This document shows positions 54,481 to 63,481 of a stretch of DNA of 64,000 nt, piece by piece. Numbering within the stretch: position 1 is the stretch's first letter; every line of letters begins with the position of its first letter. The translations under genes and the position numbers were made by a program. The stretch is from positions 1 through 64,000 of the forward strand of contig NZ_QFXK01000022.1 of the NCBI RefSeq assembly GCF_003261635.1, written 5' to 3'. Under the pieces are notes generated by a model. That model ran no database searches, was not told the DNA's origin, and saw only the letters and a list, made by a program, of their open reading frames with translations. Source of the DNA: Kribbella monticola (lineage in GTDB: Bacteria; Actinomycetota; Actinomycetes; Propionibacteriales; Kribbellaceae).

Positions 54481-57372
54481 ATGAGCACCCCGTCCGAGAA
54501 GTACGCCGTTTTCCGCTCGGACCAGGAGCATCCTGCGGTCAAGGAGTTCCGGGAGCTGTACGACTTCCAGCTGGACGAGTTCCAGTTGCGGGCGTGTGCC
54601 GCGCTCGAGGACGGTCACCAGGTGCTGGTTGCGGCCCCGACCGGGTCGGGCAAGACGCTGGTCGGGGAGTTCGCGGTTCACCTCGCGCTCCAGCGGGGGC
54701 AGAAGTGCTTCTACACGACTCCGATCAAGGCGCTGAGCAACCAGAAGTACAGCGACCTCGTCCGCCGGTACGGCAGCGACAAGGTCGGCCTGCTGACCGG
54801 GGACAACTCGATCAACTCCGAGGCGCCGATCGTCGTCATGACGACCGAGGTGCTGCGGAACATGCTGTACGCCGGTTCGCACACCCTGCTCGGCCTGTCC
54901 TACGTGGTGATGGACGAGGTCCACTACCTCGCCGACCGGGCCCGTGGTGCGGTCTGGGAAGAGGTGATCATCCACCTGCCGGACTCGGTGGCGGTGGTGT
55001 CACTGTCCGCGACGGTGAGTAACGCCGAGGAGTTCGGCGACTGGCTGGAGACCGTGCGCGGGAACACGGTGGTCGTGCTGGAGGAGAAGCGGCCGGTGCC
55101 GCTGTTCCAGCATGTGATGGTGGGCAAGCGGCTGCACGACCTGTTCGCCGGCGAGGCGCCGACCGCGCGAGCCGGCCAGGCGCAGTACGGACCGCAGAGC
55201 CGCTCCGGCAATCCCGCCAAGGCGAACCAGGCGAAGGCCAACCAGGCGAAGGCCAACCAGGCGAAGGACGGCCAGAAGAGCACGGCCGATCTCAGGGATC
55301 TGGTCAACCCGCAGCTGGTCCGGATCGCCCGGGACGACAGCCGGATCTTCCGCGACGACTCGCGCAAGCCGCGTCGCCGCCGGGATCTGCCGAAGCAGCG
55401 GCCGGCCCGGTCGCACTTCACGCCGTACCGGTCGGATGTGGTGGAGGAGCTCGACGCGGGCGCGCTGCTGCCGGCGATCTACTTCATTTTCTCGCGCAAG
55501 GGCTGCGAGGACGCGATGCTGCAGTGCCTGCGGTCCGGCCTGCGGCTGACGAAGCCGAGCGAGCGGGACGAGATCAAGCGGGTGCTGGCCGAGCGTACGG
55601 CGGACCTGCCGGACGAGGACCTCGGCGTACTGGGGTACCACGACTTCTCCGAGGCGCTCAGCCGCGGGATCGCCGCGCACCACGCGGGAATGCTGGCTGC
55701 CTTCAAGGAGGTCGTCGAGGAACTGTTCGCGCGCGGCCTGATCAAGGTCGTCTTCGCCACCGAGACCCTTGCCTTGGGCATCAACATGCCCGCGCGCACC
55801 GTGGTACTGGAGAAGCTGAGCAAGTGGAACGGCGAGGCCCACGTCGACATCACGCCGGGGGAGTACACCCAGCTGACCGGCCGGGCGGGTCGCCGCGGTA
55901 TCGACGTCGAGGGTCACGCGGTCGTGCTGTGGCAACCGGGGTTCGACCCGCGCGCCGTGGCCGGCCTGGCGAGCACCCGGACGTATCCGCTCCGCTCGTC
56001 GTTCTCCCCGTCGTACAACATGGCCGTCAACCTGGTCCGTCAGGTCGGGCGGTCGAGGGCGCGCGACATGCTGGAGCTGTCGTTCGCACAGTTCCAGTCC
56101 GACCAGGCCGTCGTCGGTCTGGCACGCCAGGTGCAACGCAACAACGAGGCTCTCGAGGGATACAAGGAGTCCATCAACTGCCACCTCGGTGACTTCCTCG
56201 AGTACGCCGCCCTGCGCCGCCGCATCGGTGAGCGCGAGTCGTCCGGCTCCAAGCGGCGCAAGCTGGATCGCCGGGTGGAGGCACAGGAGTCGCTGGAGAA
56301 GCTGCGGATCGGCGACATCATCCGCATCCCGGCCGGCCGGAGTGCGGGCTGGGCGCTGGTCCTCGATCCTGGTGTCCGGTCCGAGCGCGAGGGGCCGCGG
56401 CCGACCGTGCTGACGCTCGATCGGCAGGTGCGGAAGCTGTCGATGATCGACTTCCCGACTCCGGTCGAGTCGATCAGCTCGCTGCGGGTGCCGAAGAAGT
56501 TCAACGCGCGCAACCCACAGCAGCGGCGCGAGCTTGCCCATGTACTACGAGGTCGCACCGACATGATCGGCGAGGAGGGCCCGCCGTCGTCGCGCAGCCG
56601 CAACGGCGACGTCGTCACGCACGCCGACGATCCGGAGTTGCAGCAGATGCGGGCGGAACTGCGCGCCCACCCGTGCCACGGCTGCTCGGATCGTGAGGAT
56701 CACGCCCGCTGGGCCGAGCGGTACTTCCGGCTGGACCGCGAGAACCGCGAGGTACAGCGCAAGATCGAGCAGCGGACGAACACGATCGCCCGTCAGTTCG
56801 ACCGGGTCTGCCAGGTGCTGGACGCGCTGCACTACCTGGAGGGCGACAAGACCACCGAAGCCGGTGACCGGCTGTCGCGGATCTACACCGAGCTCGACCT
56901 GGTCGCCGCCGAGTGCTTGCGCGTCGGGGTGTTCGACGACCTCGACGTACCGGACTTGGCTGCCTGCCTGGCCGCGCTCGTCTATGAGTCGCGCTCCAAG
57001 GACGAGCCGACGTCGCCACGGTTGCCGCGGGGCGACGTGCGGCCGGCGCTGGAGCAGATGGGAGTCATCTGGCGCGAGCTGTCGGCGCTGGAGCGGGACA
57101 TGCGCGTCGACTTCCTGCGCTCGATGGACCTCGGCTTCTGCTGGGCAGCCTTCCGCTGGGCCTCGGGTGCGTCCCTGGCCGAAGTCCTGTACGAGTCGGA
57201 CCTGGCCGCCGGCGACTTCGTCCGCTGGGTGAAGCAGTTGATCGACCTGACCGAACAGGTCGCCGACGCAGCCGGCCCGACCCCACTCCGCAAAACAGCT
57301 CGCGCCCTCACCGACGAACTCCGCCGTGGCGTCATCGCCTACGCCTCCGTCGTCGACGAACCCGACAACTAA
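54481..57372 (+). CDS. helY: HelY-type (Ski2/Mtr4-like) DEVH helicase
   Basis: The 963-residue helicase has motif I APTGSGKTLVGEFA, motif II VMDEVHYLADRARG, motif III SLSATVSNAEEFG, motif VI QLTGRAGRRGID and the C-terminal DSHCT-like domain. It resembles the actinobacterial HelY/Ski2 proteins. A linker near residue 250 contains three 15-bp tandem repeats (KANQA units) at 55219-55263. It follows tatAC-dagK in other genomes, but here 6.9 kb of accessory genes lie between. Confidence 0.92.
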   Translation: MSTPSEKYAVFRSDQEHPAVKEFRELYDFQLDEFQLRACAALEDGHQVLVAAPTGSGKTLVGEFAVHLALQRGQKCFYTTPIKALSNQKYSDLVRRYGSDKVGLLTGDNSINSEAPIVVMTTEVLRNMLYAGSHTLLGLSYVVMDEVHYLADRARGAVWEEVIIHLPDSVAVVSLSATVSNAEEFGDWLETVRGNTVVVLEEKRPVPLFQHVMVGKRLHDLFAGEAPTARAGQAQYGPQSRSGNPAKANQAKANQAKANQAKDGQKSTADLRDLVNPQLVRIARDDSRIFRDDSRKPRRRRDLPKQRPARSHFTPYRSDVVEELDAGALLPAIYFIFSRKGCEDAMLQCLRSGLRLTKPSERDEIKRVLAERTADLPDEDLGVLGYHDFSEALSRGIAAHHAGMLAAFKEVVEELFARGLIKVVFATETLALGINMPARTVVLEKLSKWNGEAHVDITPGEYTQLTGRAGRRGIDVEGHAVVLWQPGFDPRAVAGLASTRTYPLRSSFSPSYNMAVNLVRQVGRSRARDMLELSFAQFQSDQAVVGLARQVQRNNEALEGYKESINCHLGDFLEYAALRRRIGERESSGSKRRKLDRRVEAQESLEKLRIGDIIRIPAGRSAGWALVLDPGVRSEREGPRPTVLTLDRQVRKLSMIDFPTPVESISSLRVPKKFNARNPQQRRELAHVLRGRTDMIGEEGPPSSRSRNGDVVTHADDPELQQMRAELRAHPCHGCSDREDHARWAERYFRLDRENREVQRKIEQRTNTIARQFDRVCQVLDALHYLEGDKTTEAGDRLSRIYTELDLVAAECLRVGVFDDLDVPDLAACLAALVYESRSKDEPTSPRLPRGDVRPALEQMGVIWRELSALERDMRVDFLRSMDLGFCWAAFRWASGASLAEVLYESDLAAGDFVRWVKQLIDLTEQVADAAGPTPLRKTARALTDELRRGVIAYASVVDEPDN
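55219..55263. repeat. Three tandem 15-bp repeats in helY linker
   Basis: AAGGC(G/C)AACCAGGCG occurs at 55219, 55234 and 55249, preserving the frame and encoding a KANQA-type linker. Confidence 0.85.
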
Positions 57373-57859
57373 CCCGTACCGCGAACTGCACCCGCTTCGC
57401 CCCTCCTACGTCGACCCACCCACCCGGAGACGCCGCTCGTCCGTCGCGGCTGAAACGCGTGTGGTGGTGGCCGTGGTCGATCGCGCGGGCGCTGGCTGGC
57501 CGACAACTGCCAAGCCCCGCCGCACGATCGAGCAGATCTTCACGGTGTGCGGAGTGAACCGGCTGATGACCCGAGCGCTCGACGGGCTAGCAACCGACTG
57601 CCTCGCGGAGCGGCCCACATCTGCTCGCAGCGGCAGGACGGCCACCACCGCACGCCTTTCAGCTGCGACGAACGACGGCGTCCTTGGGGTAGGCGGGGTC
57701 AGCGCCCGGTCGTCGTTGGTGCCCTTCAGTGTCTCCTTTGTTCCACAGCGTGGTAGTTGCTGTGGACAACTTGGCTGGATGTTGTTCAACGTCAATCTTC
57801 TTGCTGGTAAGGGATTGCGGCGTTCAAAGACTGTCGGTGGGGGTGTCTAGGGTTGCGGT
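57373..57859. other. 487-bp intergenic region, no gene supported
   Basis: No convincing gene or terminator is present. A 525-base open frame (57326-57850) lacks a start context, and its sequence RRTIEQIFTVCGVNRLM only faintly resembles the end of a STAS domain. The TAGGGT promoter of the next gene is at 57848-57853. Confidence 0.5.
57848..57853 (+). promoter_or_regulatory. -10 of leaderless HNH gene
   Basis: TAGGGT is 6 bases before ATG 57860. Confidence 0.55.
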
Positions 57860-59755
57860 ATGGAGTCGGTGGAGGCGCGGCCTGCGTATCTGTTGAGTGG
57901 CGAGGAAATTCTCGTCGCTCTGGATGCGGTGCATGCTGAGGTCGCACGTCTGCAGACCTACGAGTTGCAGCTCACCGCCCGCCTCGCTGAGACCGGCTAC
58001 ACCGCTGAGTCCACCGGGCAAGACACCGTCGCGTTCCTGGCTGACCGCTACCGCCGCGACCGGTACGTAGTACGCCGCGACCTCGCGCTGGCCAAGGCAC
58101 TCCCGAAGTACTGCGTTGTCACCGCAGCCCAGCCCGACCCCTTCGCCCCGTCCGGCCCAGACCCGACCATCCAATACGCCGCCACCCCCACCGACACCAA
58201 CACAGACACGGGCAACGGCCCCGATGTAGGCGATCACACCGATCCCAGCACCGGCGCTGATCCCAGCACCGGCATCGATCCCGACACCGGCATCGATCCC
58301 GGCGTCGGCACTGATCCCAGTGTCGGCATCGATCCCCGTGTCGGAGCTGATTCCAGCGTCGGCATCGGTCCCGGCGTCGGCGCTGATCCCGGCGTCCGCA
58401 TCGGTCCCGGCGTCGGCACTGATCCCGGCGTCCGCATCGGTCCAGACGTCGGCACTGGTCCAGGCGTCGGCACTGATCCCGGCGTCCGCATCGGTCCAGG
58501 CGTCGGCACTGGTCCAGGCGTCGGCACTGATCCCGGCGTCGGCATCGGTCCAAGCGTCGGCATCGGCAACGGATGTTGCGGCGTCGTCGGCACCCACCTG
58601 GCAGGGTGCGCCGACAGCGGTCGTCGCGACGAGCGGGTAGCTGCGGATGACGAGGTGGCTTTGCCGGTGTTGTTGCATCGGGGGCAGACCGAGGTGATCG
58701 TGGCGGCCTTGGAGGCGGTTTCATCGGTGGCGACGGTGCCGGTGGAGGAGTTGCAGGCCGCGGAAGAGCAGTTGGTCGAGGCTGCTCGGCATCTGGGGCC
58801 GGCGGATTTGAAGCGCCTGGGTCGGCAGATGCGTGAGGTGCTGGACACCGACGGGCCGGAGCCGGCCGAGGAGTCCGCGGCGCGACGCGAGTCGCTGCGC
58901 CTCGCGAACGCCGACCAGGGGGTGAAGTTCTCCGGGTTCTTGGCCAACGACAACGCCGAGTTGTTCCGGACCCTGATCGGGGCCGCGGCCAAACCCCACA
59001 AGACCTCCGATGGAAAGCCGGATCCGCGGTCGCGGGACAAGCGCCAAGCTGACGCTCTCACCCAGGTCCTCACCGCCGCGGCAGCAGCTGGTGACCTGCC
59101 GGCGCAGGGTGGGGTGAAGCCGCACGTGACGGTCACCATCGACTTCACCGACCTGAAAGCCGCTGGGCGCGATGCGACGGGCGATCTGCAGTTCGGTGAC
59201 GGCCTGTCGGCGGCGGCCGTGCGCCGGTTGGCGTGTGATGCCGGGATCATCCCGATCGTTCTCGGGTCGAAGTCGCAGCCGCTCGATGTCGGGCGTGAGG
59301 AACGCTATGTGACCAAGGCGATCCGTCGCGCCTTGAATCGACGTGACAAGGGCTGTGTCGTGTGCGGCGCTCCGCCCAGGTACTGCCACGCCCACCACAT
59401 CGTGCACTGGGCCGACGGCGGACCCACCTCGCTGGAGAACCTGGCACTGTTCTGCGGCACCGACCACATCGCCGTACACGCCGGCGTCTACACCGTCGCG
59501 ATCATCGACGGCATCCCCCACGTCACCCGCCCCACCTGGGCAACCCCCAACCCCAACCTCCGCCTCACCAGACCAGTCGCCACCAGCACCGAGCAGCACC
59601 AACTCCTCGGCACCGACGGTGCCCCCTGGCCCGCCACTCCCAGCCGCGATCTCCGCCCCGCTCGCGCCTTCCCGCTGTACGGCGACCCCCCACCACTCAC
59701 CAGCCACCCACCCAACTTCGACCCATGGGCACCACAAACCCTCGACACCGGATAA
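57860..59755 (+). CDS. DUF222 / HNH endonuclease with hypervariable insertion
   Basis: The 631-residue protein has the DUF222 N-part (ILVALDAVHAEVARLQTYEL, YVVRRDLALAKALPKY) and a C-terminal HNH domain: zinc Cys in CVVCGAP, then CHAHHIVHWADGGPTSLENL and CGTDH. This is the 13E12-like multicopy actinobacterial family. Between about residues 92 and 264 an insertion of GVGTDP/GVGIGP repeats splits DUF222; intact homologues join those halves directly (family knowledge). ATG 57860 is set by TAGGGT. Nuclease activity is inferred. Confidence 0.85.
   Translation: MESVEARPAYLLSGEEILVALDAVHAEVARLQTYELQLTARLAETGYTAESTGQDTVAFLADRYRRDRYVVRRDLALAKALPKYCVVTAAQPDPFAPSGPDPTIQYAATPTDTNTDTGNGPDVGDHTDPSTGADPSTGIDPDTGIDPGVGTDPSVGIDPRVGADSSVGIGPGVGADPGVRIGPGVGTDPGVRIGPDVGTGPGVGTDPGVRIGPGVGTGPGVGTDPGVGIGPSVGIGNGCCGVVGTHLAGCADSGRRDERVAADDEVALPVLLHRGQTEVIVAALEAVSSVATVPVEELQAAEEQLVEAARHLGPADLKRLGRQMREVLDTDGPEPAEESAARRESLRLANADQGVKFSGFLANDNAELFRTLIGAAAKPHKTSDGKPDPRSRDKRQADALTQVLTAAAAAGDLPAQGGVKPHVTVTIDFTDLKAAGRDATGDLQFGDGLSAAAVRRLACDAGIIPIVLGSKSQPLDVGREERYVTKAIRRALNRRDKGCVVCGAPPRYCHAHHIVHWADGGPTSLENLALFCGTDHIAVHAGVYTVAIIDGIPHVTRPTWATPNPNLRLTRPVATSTEQHQLLGTDGAPWPATPSRDLRPARAFPLYGDPPPLTSHPPNFDPWAPQTLDTG
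58235..58570. repeat. In-frame repeat expansion inside the HNH gene
   Basis: About 18-bp (6-codon) degenerate units such as GGCGTCGGCACTGATCCC and GGCGTCCGCATCGGTCC, often paired into 36-bp units, repeat across about 110 codons. They encode GVGTDP-GVRIGP-type repeats. Confidence 0.85.
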
Positions 59756-59844
59756 CCACATCCGCCATCCCCGGCCGCCCCGCCGCCGACACCACTGACC
59801 AGGCCCGGGCCGCCGCACACCCCGGCACGTCCACCCGCTGGCCC

Positions 59845-60909
59845 CAGGCGCCGCTGGCCCACCGGGCGTTCAGGCGGAGGGCGCCCCCGGGACACTGGAC
59901 GCCGACTGGACGTGTAGGCGGAGGGCGCCCCCGGGGCGCTGTCCGCCCACCGGGCGTCTAGCCGAAAGGCACCCACGCACTGCCCTCTGCGCGTTTAGGC
60001 GGAGGGCGCCCCCGGGGCGCTGTACGCCGACTGGGCGTCTGGGCGGAGGGCAGCGAGGTACTGCACGCCACTGCGCGTCTAGCCCGGGGACACCCGGGTG
60101 CCGCGTGTCACGCGGTGCGCTAGTGCCACGCGATTGGCGGAGGGCACCCAGGCACTGCACGCCAACTGGGCGCCTAGCTGAAGAGCATCCCAGGCGCCGC
60201 AGTTCCGCCGGGGTGCTGTAGGCCCACCGGGCGTCTAGCCGAAAGGCACCCACGCACTGCACGGCCCCCTGCGCGTCCAGGCCGAGGGCACGCAGGCGCT
60301 GTACGCCCACTGGGCGTCTAGGCGGAGGGCACCGAGGTACTGCACGCCACTGCGCGTCTAGCCGGGGGACACCCGGGTGCCGCGTGTCACGCGGTGCGCT
60401 AGTACCACGCGATTGGCGGAGGGCATCCAGGTACTGCACGTCAACTGAGCGCGCCTCCCTGAAGGACGTCGCAGGCGCCGCAGGCCCGCCGGGTGTCTAG
60501 GTGGAGGGCGCGCCGGGGTGCTGTACGCCGACTGGGTGTCTAGGCGGAGGGCACCGAGGTACTGCACGCCACTGCGCGTCTAGGCGGGGGACACCCGGGT
60601 GCCGCGTGTCACGCGGTGCGCTAGTACCACGTGATTGGTGGAGGGCATCCAGGTACTGCACGCCAACTGGGCGCCTAGCTGAAGGACGTCCCAGGCGTCG
60701 CAGACCCGCCGGGTGTCTAGGCGGAGGGCGCGCCGGGGTGCTGTGCGCCGCCTGGGCGTGTAGGCGGAGCGGAGCCCCGAGGCGCTGTACGCCTACCGGG
60801 CGCCTAGCCGAACGGGAAGCCAGGCGCTGCCGCCCGTTGCGTGTCTGGCCGGAGGACCACCCGGCGCCGGGCGTCACGCCGCGTGCTAGTACCGCGCGGT
60901 TGGTGGAGG
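59845..60909. repeat. ~1.06-kb array of ~23 degenerate 37-60-bp units with internal dyads
   Basis: Units start with AGGCGGAGGGC and end with ACTGGGCGTCT, with CTAG at many boundaries. Inner dyads are GCRCC..GGYRC and ACGCC..GGCGT. A multi-unit superstructure repeats three times; its palindrome CCGCGTGTCACGCGG is at 60101, 60380 and 60602. Unit lengths are not multiples of three, so it is not coding. There are no unique spacers. It lies directly downstream of the HNH gene. Confidence 0.75.
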
Positions 60910-60990
60910 ATGACGGTATGCCGGTGCGCGGGTGGGTGTGCGCAGGGTTGCTGGGGCTACATCGCCTGCGGTCAAGCGATTGCGTGCGGC

Positions 60991-61455
60991 CTAGAACATC
61001 AGGGGGCGGAAGCGGGGGTCGGCGGTTCGGTCCTCGCCGGCTATTGCGGTGAAGACGGTTCGTACTGCGTCGATCGCCGCATCGCCGTGTGTTTTGCGGA
61101 GGCGGCGTTCGTAGGTTTGGTGGAACTTCCGGGCGGCGGCTAAGGCTGCCTCGCCGCGTGCTGAGAGGTGGAGCAGGCGGGCGCGGCCGTCGGTCGGGTC
61201 TGGTTTGCGTACGACGAATCCGCGGCGCTCCATGTCGTCGACGATCTGGCCGGCGCCCTGCTTGCTGATCTCCAGCCGCTCGGCCAGCGCGCTGATCGTC
61301 ATCGGCGTCGCGCCGAGCGTGCGCAGGACGAAGCCGTCGGACCGGCCTTGTTCGTCGAAGCCCTGCGCGGCCATCGAGGCCCGGAGTTCGCGGACGAACT
61401 CCTGCTCGGCCAGCACGAGCAGGATGCCGAAATCGGGCTTGCGTGAAGTGCTCAT
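60991..61455 (-). CDS. MarR family transcriptional regulator
   Basis: The 154-residue winged-helix protein has the wing and recognition helix LGATPMTISALAERLEISKQ and DPTDGRARLLHLSARGEAAL (the MarR DxRxxxxxLT-like signature). ATG 61455 follows TATCAT by 7 bases; ATG 61464 is an alternative. Two operators lie in the divergent gap with the cupin gene, so it probably represses both. Confidence 0.9.
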   Translation of the reverse strand: MSTSRKPDFGILLVLAEQEFVRELRASMAAQGFDEQGRSDGFVLRTLGATPMTISALAERLEISKQGAGQIVDDMERRGFVVRKPDPTDGRARLLHLSARGEAALAAARKFHQTYERRLRKTHGDAAIDAVRTVFTAIAGEDRTADPRFRPLMF

Positions 61456-61462
61456 GTCCCCC

Positions 61463-61468
61463 ATGATA
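61463..61468 (-). promoter_or_regulatory. -10 of marR, with CTGACT -35
   Basis: On the minus strand TATCAT is 7 bases before ATG 61455; CTGACT is 18 bases farther upstream, overlapping the operators. Confidence 0.55.
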
Positions 61469-61470
61469 GA

Positions 61471-61496
61471 CAAGTCAAGTTGAACAAGTCAGCTTG
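61471..61496. promoter_or_regulatory. Two tandem MarR-type operators
   Basis: CAAGTCAAGTTG (61471-61482) and CAAGTCAGCTTG (61485-61496) are similar imperfect palindromes spaced 14 bases apart in the divergent gap, between the -35 and -10 of marR. Confidence 0.6.
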
Positions 61497-61517
61497 TCTA
61501 ATTCTAGAGGGGGAAAT

Positions 61518-61889
61518 ATGCAGATCACCCGTGCGACCGAGGCCCCGCGGTTCCAGCTCCCCGGCGTCGAGTTCACCGTGCTGGCCGCGCCGAGCCGTGG
61601 TTCGAAGGACCTGTGCACGTGGCGACTCACCGTCGAGGGCGGGTTCCGAAACGACGAGCCGCACACGATCGACCGCGACGAGGTGTTCATGGTGCTGTCC
61701 GGCACCGTCCAGGTGACGCCGGACGGCGAGAAGCTCGGCCCCGGCGACGCAGCCGTCGTACCGGCCGGCGAGCCGATCCAGCTCGCCAACCTCGGCGAGA
61801 CCGAGGCCGAGGTGTACGTCGCGATTACGGCAGGCTTCACCGGCACGATGGCCGACGGATCAACCGTCCAGCCACCCTGGGCGCAGTAA
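61518..61889 (+). CDS. Cupin domain protein
   Basis: The 123-residue protein has the cupin strands RDEVFMVLSGTVQVTPDGEK and LGPGDAAVVPAGEPIQLANL. ATG 61518 follows AGAGGGGGA. Divergence from marR with shared operators suggests control by that regulator. The reaction is unknown. Confidence 0.85.
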   Translation: MQITRATEAPRFQLPGVEFTVLAAPSRGSKDLCTWRLTVEGGFRNDEPHTIDRDEVFMVLSGTVQVTPDGEKLGPGDAAVVPAGEPIQLANLGETEAEVYVAITAGFTGTMADGSTVQPPWAQ

Positions 61890-61949
61890 GCGGCCCAGCA
61901 AGGCAACCCAGCAACGCACCCCGGCAGCGCAACCCAACAAAGCAACCCG

Positions 61950-62080
61950 TCAGCACCGACGCAGGCAAGTCAGCACCGACGCAGACAACTTGGCTGGCGC
62001 CGACGCAGACAACCCGGCTGGCGCCGACGCAGACAACCCGGCTGGCGCCGGCGCAGGCAAGTCGGTCAGCACCGGCGTAG
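61950..62080. repeat. 20-24-bp minisatellite
   Basis: Units containing CAGCACCGACGCAG and GCGCCGACGCAGACAACCCG repeat about five to six times downstream of the cupin gene and run into the 3' end of the minus-strand DUF1906 gene (stop 62066-62068). Confidence 0.75.
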
Positions 62081-63358
62081 GGGAGCGGTGTAGGTGCTGT
62101 TGCTGGCGGTGGCTACGTAGTAGTCGGTGACGTAGCTGCCGTCGGTCAGTCGGTCCCACACCGACGTGGTGCCGACCTTGCTACCCGGTGCCTGACAGGT
62201 GACCCACGCCAGCGCACCGGCATTGAGCGAACCGAGCACGGCGTACGACGTACTCGGGCCGCTCCGCCTGCTCAAGCCTGCCGTGGTGGTCTGGAACGGC
62301 AGGCTGCAGCCGGGGACCGGCGCGCTGTACGTCGTGTTGGACGGTGTGTTGACGTAGTAGTCGGTGACGTAGCTGCCGTTGGTCAGCTTGTTCCAGACCG
62401 TCGTGGTCCCCACCTTGGTCCCGTACGTCTGGCAGGACACCTGCACGGTCGAACCACTCGGGTAGGTGGCCACGACCGGGTACGCCGTGGTCGGTCCGCT
62501 CCGGGCGCTCACGGTGGTCGTGGTCTTGTAAGCGAACCCGACGGAGCCGACCGGTGCGTCGAACCGGTCGTTGTCGATGTTCAAGGTGACGCCGCCGTAC
62601 GTCTCGTTGTGATCGCCGTTGTACTGCTTGGCTCGCTGGCCCACTGTCCAATACGTGTTGGGGACCGTCGGCCAGTTGATCAGGGACGAGCTCTTGTCCC
62701 AGCGCGCGATCCACAACGCGTCCGGACGGGCGAATGTCGTCGAGTTGTAGTACTGCGCGAGGTGCAGCGCACCTGAGTCCTGGTGGGCGTACACGCCCGC
62801 TACGAAGCCGCGGCGGTGCAGCTCCTTCGTCCAGGCTGACAGGAAGTAGAGCACGGTCAGCTTGCAGCTGGAGTTGTTCGGGTCGTAGTGCTCCATGTCC
62901 CCGTAGATCGCACTGCCGGCCAGTAGCCCGAGCGCCCTCGCCTTGTTGAAGGCGTCAGTCGCGGCGGCCGTCCCCTGCGTCCCTGGAGCAGTGGGCGAGA
63001 TCTTCTGCGCGGTCGTCCTGTTGGTGCAAGGGGCCTGCAGGCCCAGGTAGATCGGGATCAGTCGCCAGCCCATCCTGGTCACCGCGCTGACCCAGCTCGC
63101 CGTCAGCTGCGGTTGTGCACAGCTGCGGTTTACTCCGCCGATGTAGATCCCGAGCGCCTTGTACGGCGAAGATTTCCAAGCGGTCAGCTGCGCCACGGTC
63201 GGCGCAGTACAGGTGTCGAACGCCAGCCCGACCTGCCGCGTCGCCACCGAACCCCCGGGATAAACGATGGTGGTCGCGGGCGCGGCAACCGCCGGCACCG
63301 CACCGCTGAGTCCCAACGCCCCGACCACCAGTCCCACGACAAGCTTGACCCGGAACAC
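62066..63358 (-). CDS. Secreted DUF1906 protein with two SH3b-like repeats
   Basis: The 430-residue protein has a signal peptide (VKLVVGLVVGALGLSGAVPAVA) and a DUF1906 glycoside-hydrolase-like domain (AFDTCTAPTVAQLTAWKSSP, GIYIGGVNRS, YGDMEHYDPNN). Two ~80-residue repeats follow, each ending WxKLTNGSYVTDYYV or WDRLTDGSYVTDYYV. The repeats are SH3b-like and likely bind cell wall. GTG 63358 follows GGGTGGGG. Confidence 0.85.
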   Translation of the reverse strand: MFRVKLVVGLVVGALGLSGAVPAVAAPATTIVYPGGSVATRQVGLAFDTCTAPTVAQLTAWKSSPYKALGIYIGGVNRSCAQPQLTASWVSAVTRMGWRLIPIYLGLQAPCTNRTTAQKISPTAPGTQGTAAATDAFNKARALGLLAGSAIYGDMEHYDPNNSSCKLTVLYFLSAWTKELHRRGFVAGVYAHQDSGALHLAQYYNSTTFARPDALWIARWDKSSSLINWPTVPNTYWTVGQRAKQYNGDHNETYGGVTLNIDNDRFDAPVGSVGFAYKTTTTVSARSGPTTAYPVVATYPSGSTVQVSCQTYGTKVGTTTVWNKLTNGSYVTDYYVNTPSNTTYSAPVPGCSLPFQTTTAGLSRRSGPSTSYAVLGSLNAGALAWVTCQAPGSKVGTTSVWDRLTDGSYVTDYYVATASNSTYTAPLRRC

Positions 63359-63481
63359 GACCCCACCCCCTGGACCCGACGGGCAATCCGCCCTCTTGCA
63401 GTACACGCCCGTTCGGACTGGTTGCATAGAGGGCACTTTGCGGCAGGATGACAAGCACCGAACCGTGGAGGTGGGAGCACG

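Noticed and set aside
57326..57850. 174-codon open frame after helY
   Set aside because: It overlaps helY, has no ribosome-binding site or leaderless hexamer, and encodes no recognisable domain beyond a faint STAS-like patch.
59870..60439. 189-codon minus-strand frame in the repeat array
   Set aside because: It exists only because the repeat units lack stops. Unit lengths shift frame, and the encoded sequence is not conserved between copies in the same frame.
59845..60909. CRISPR array
   Set aside because: The repeats are contiguous and degenerate with no unique spacers, and no cas genes are near.
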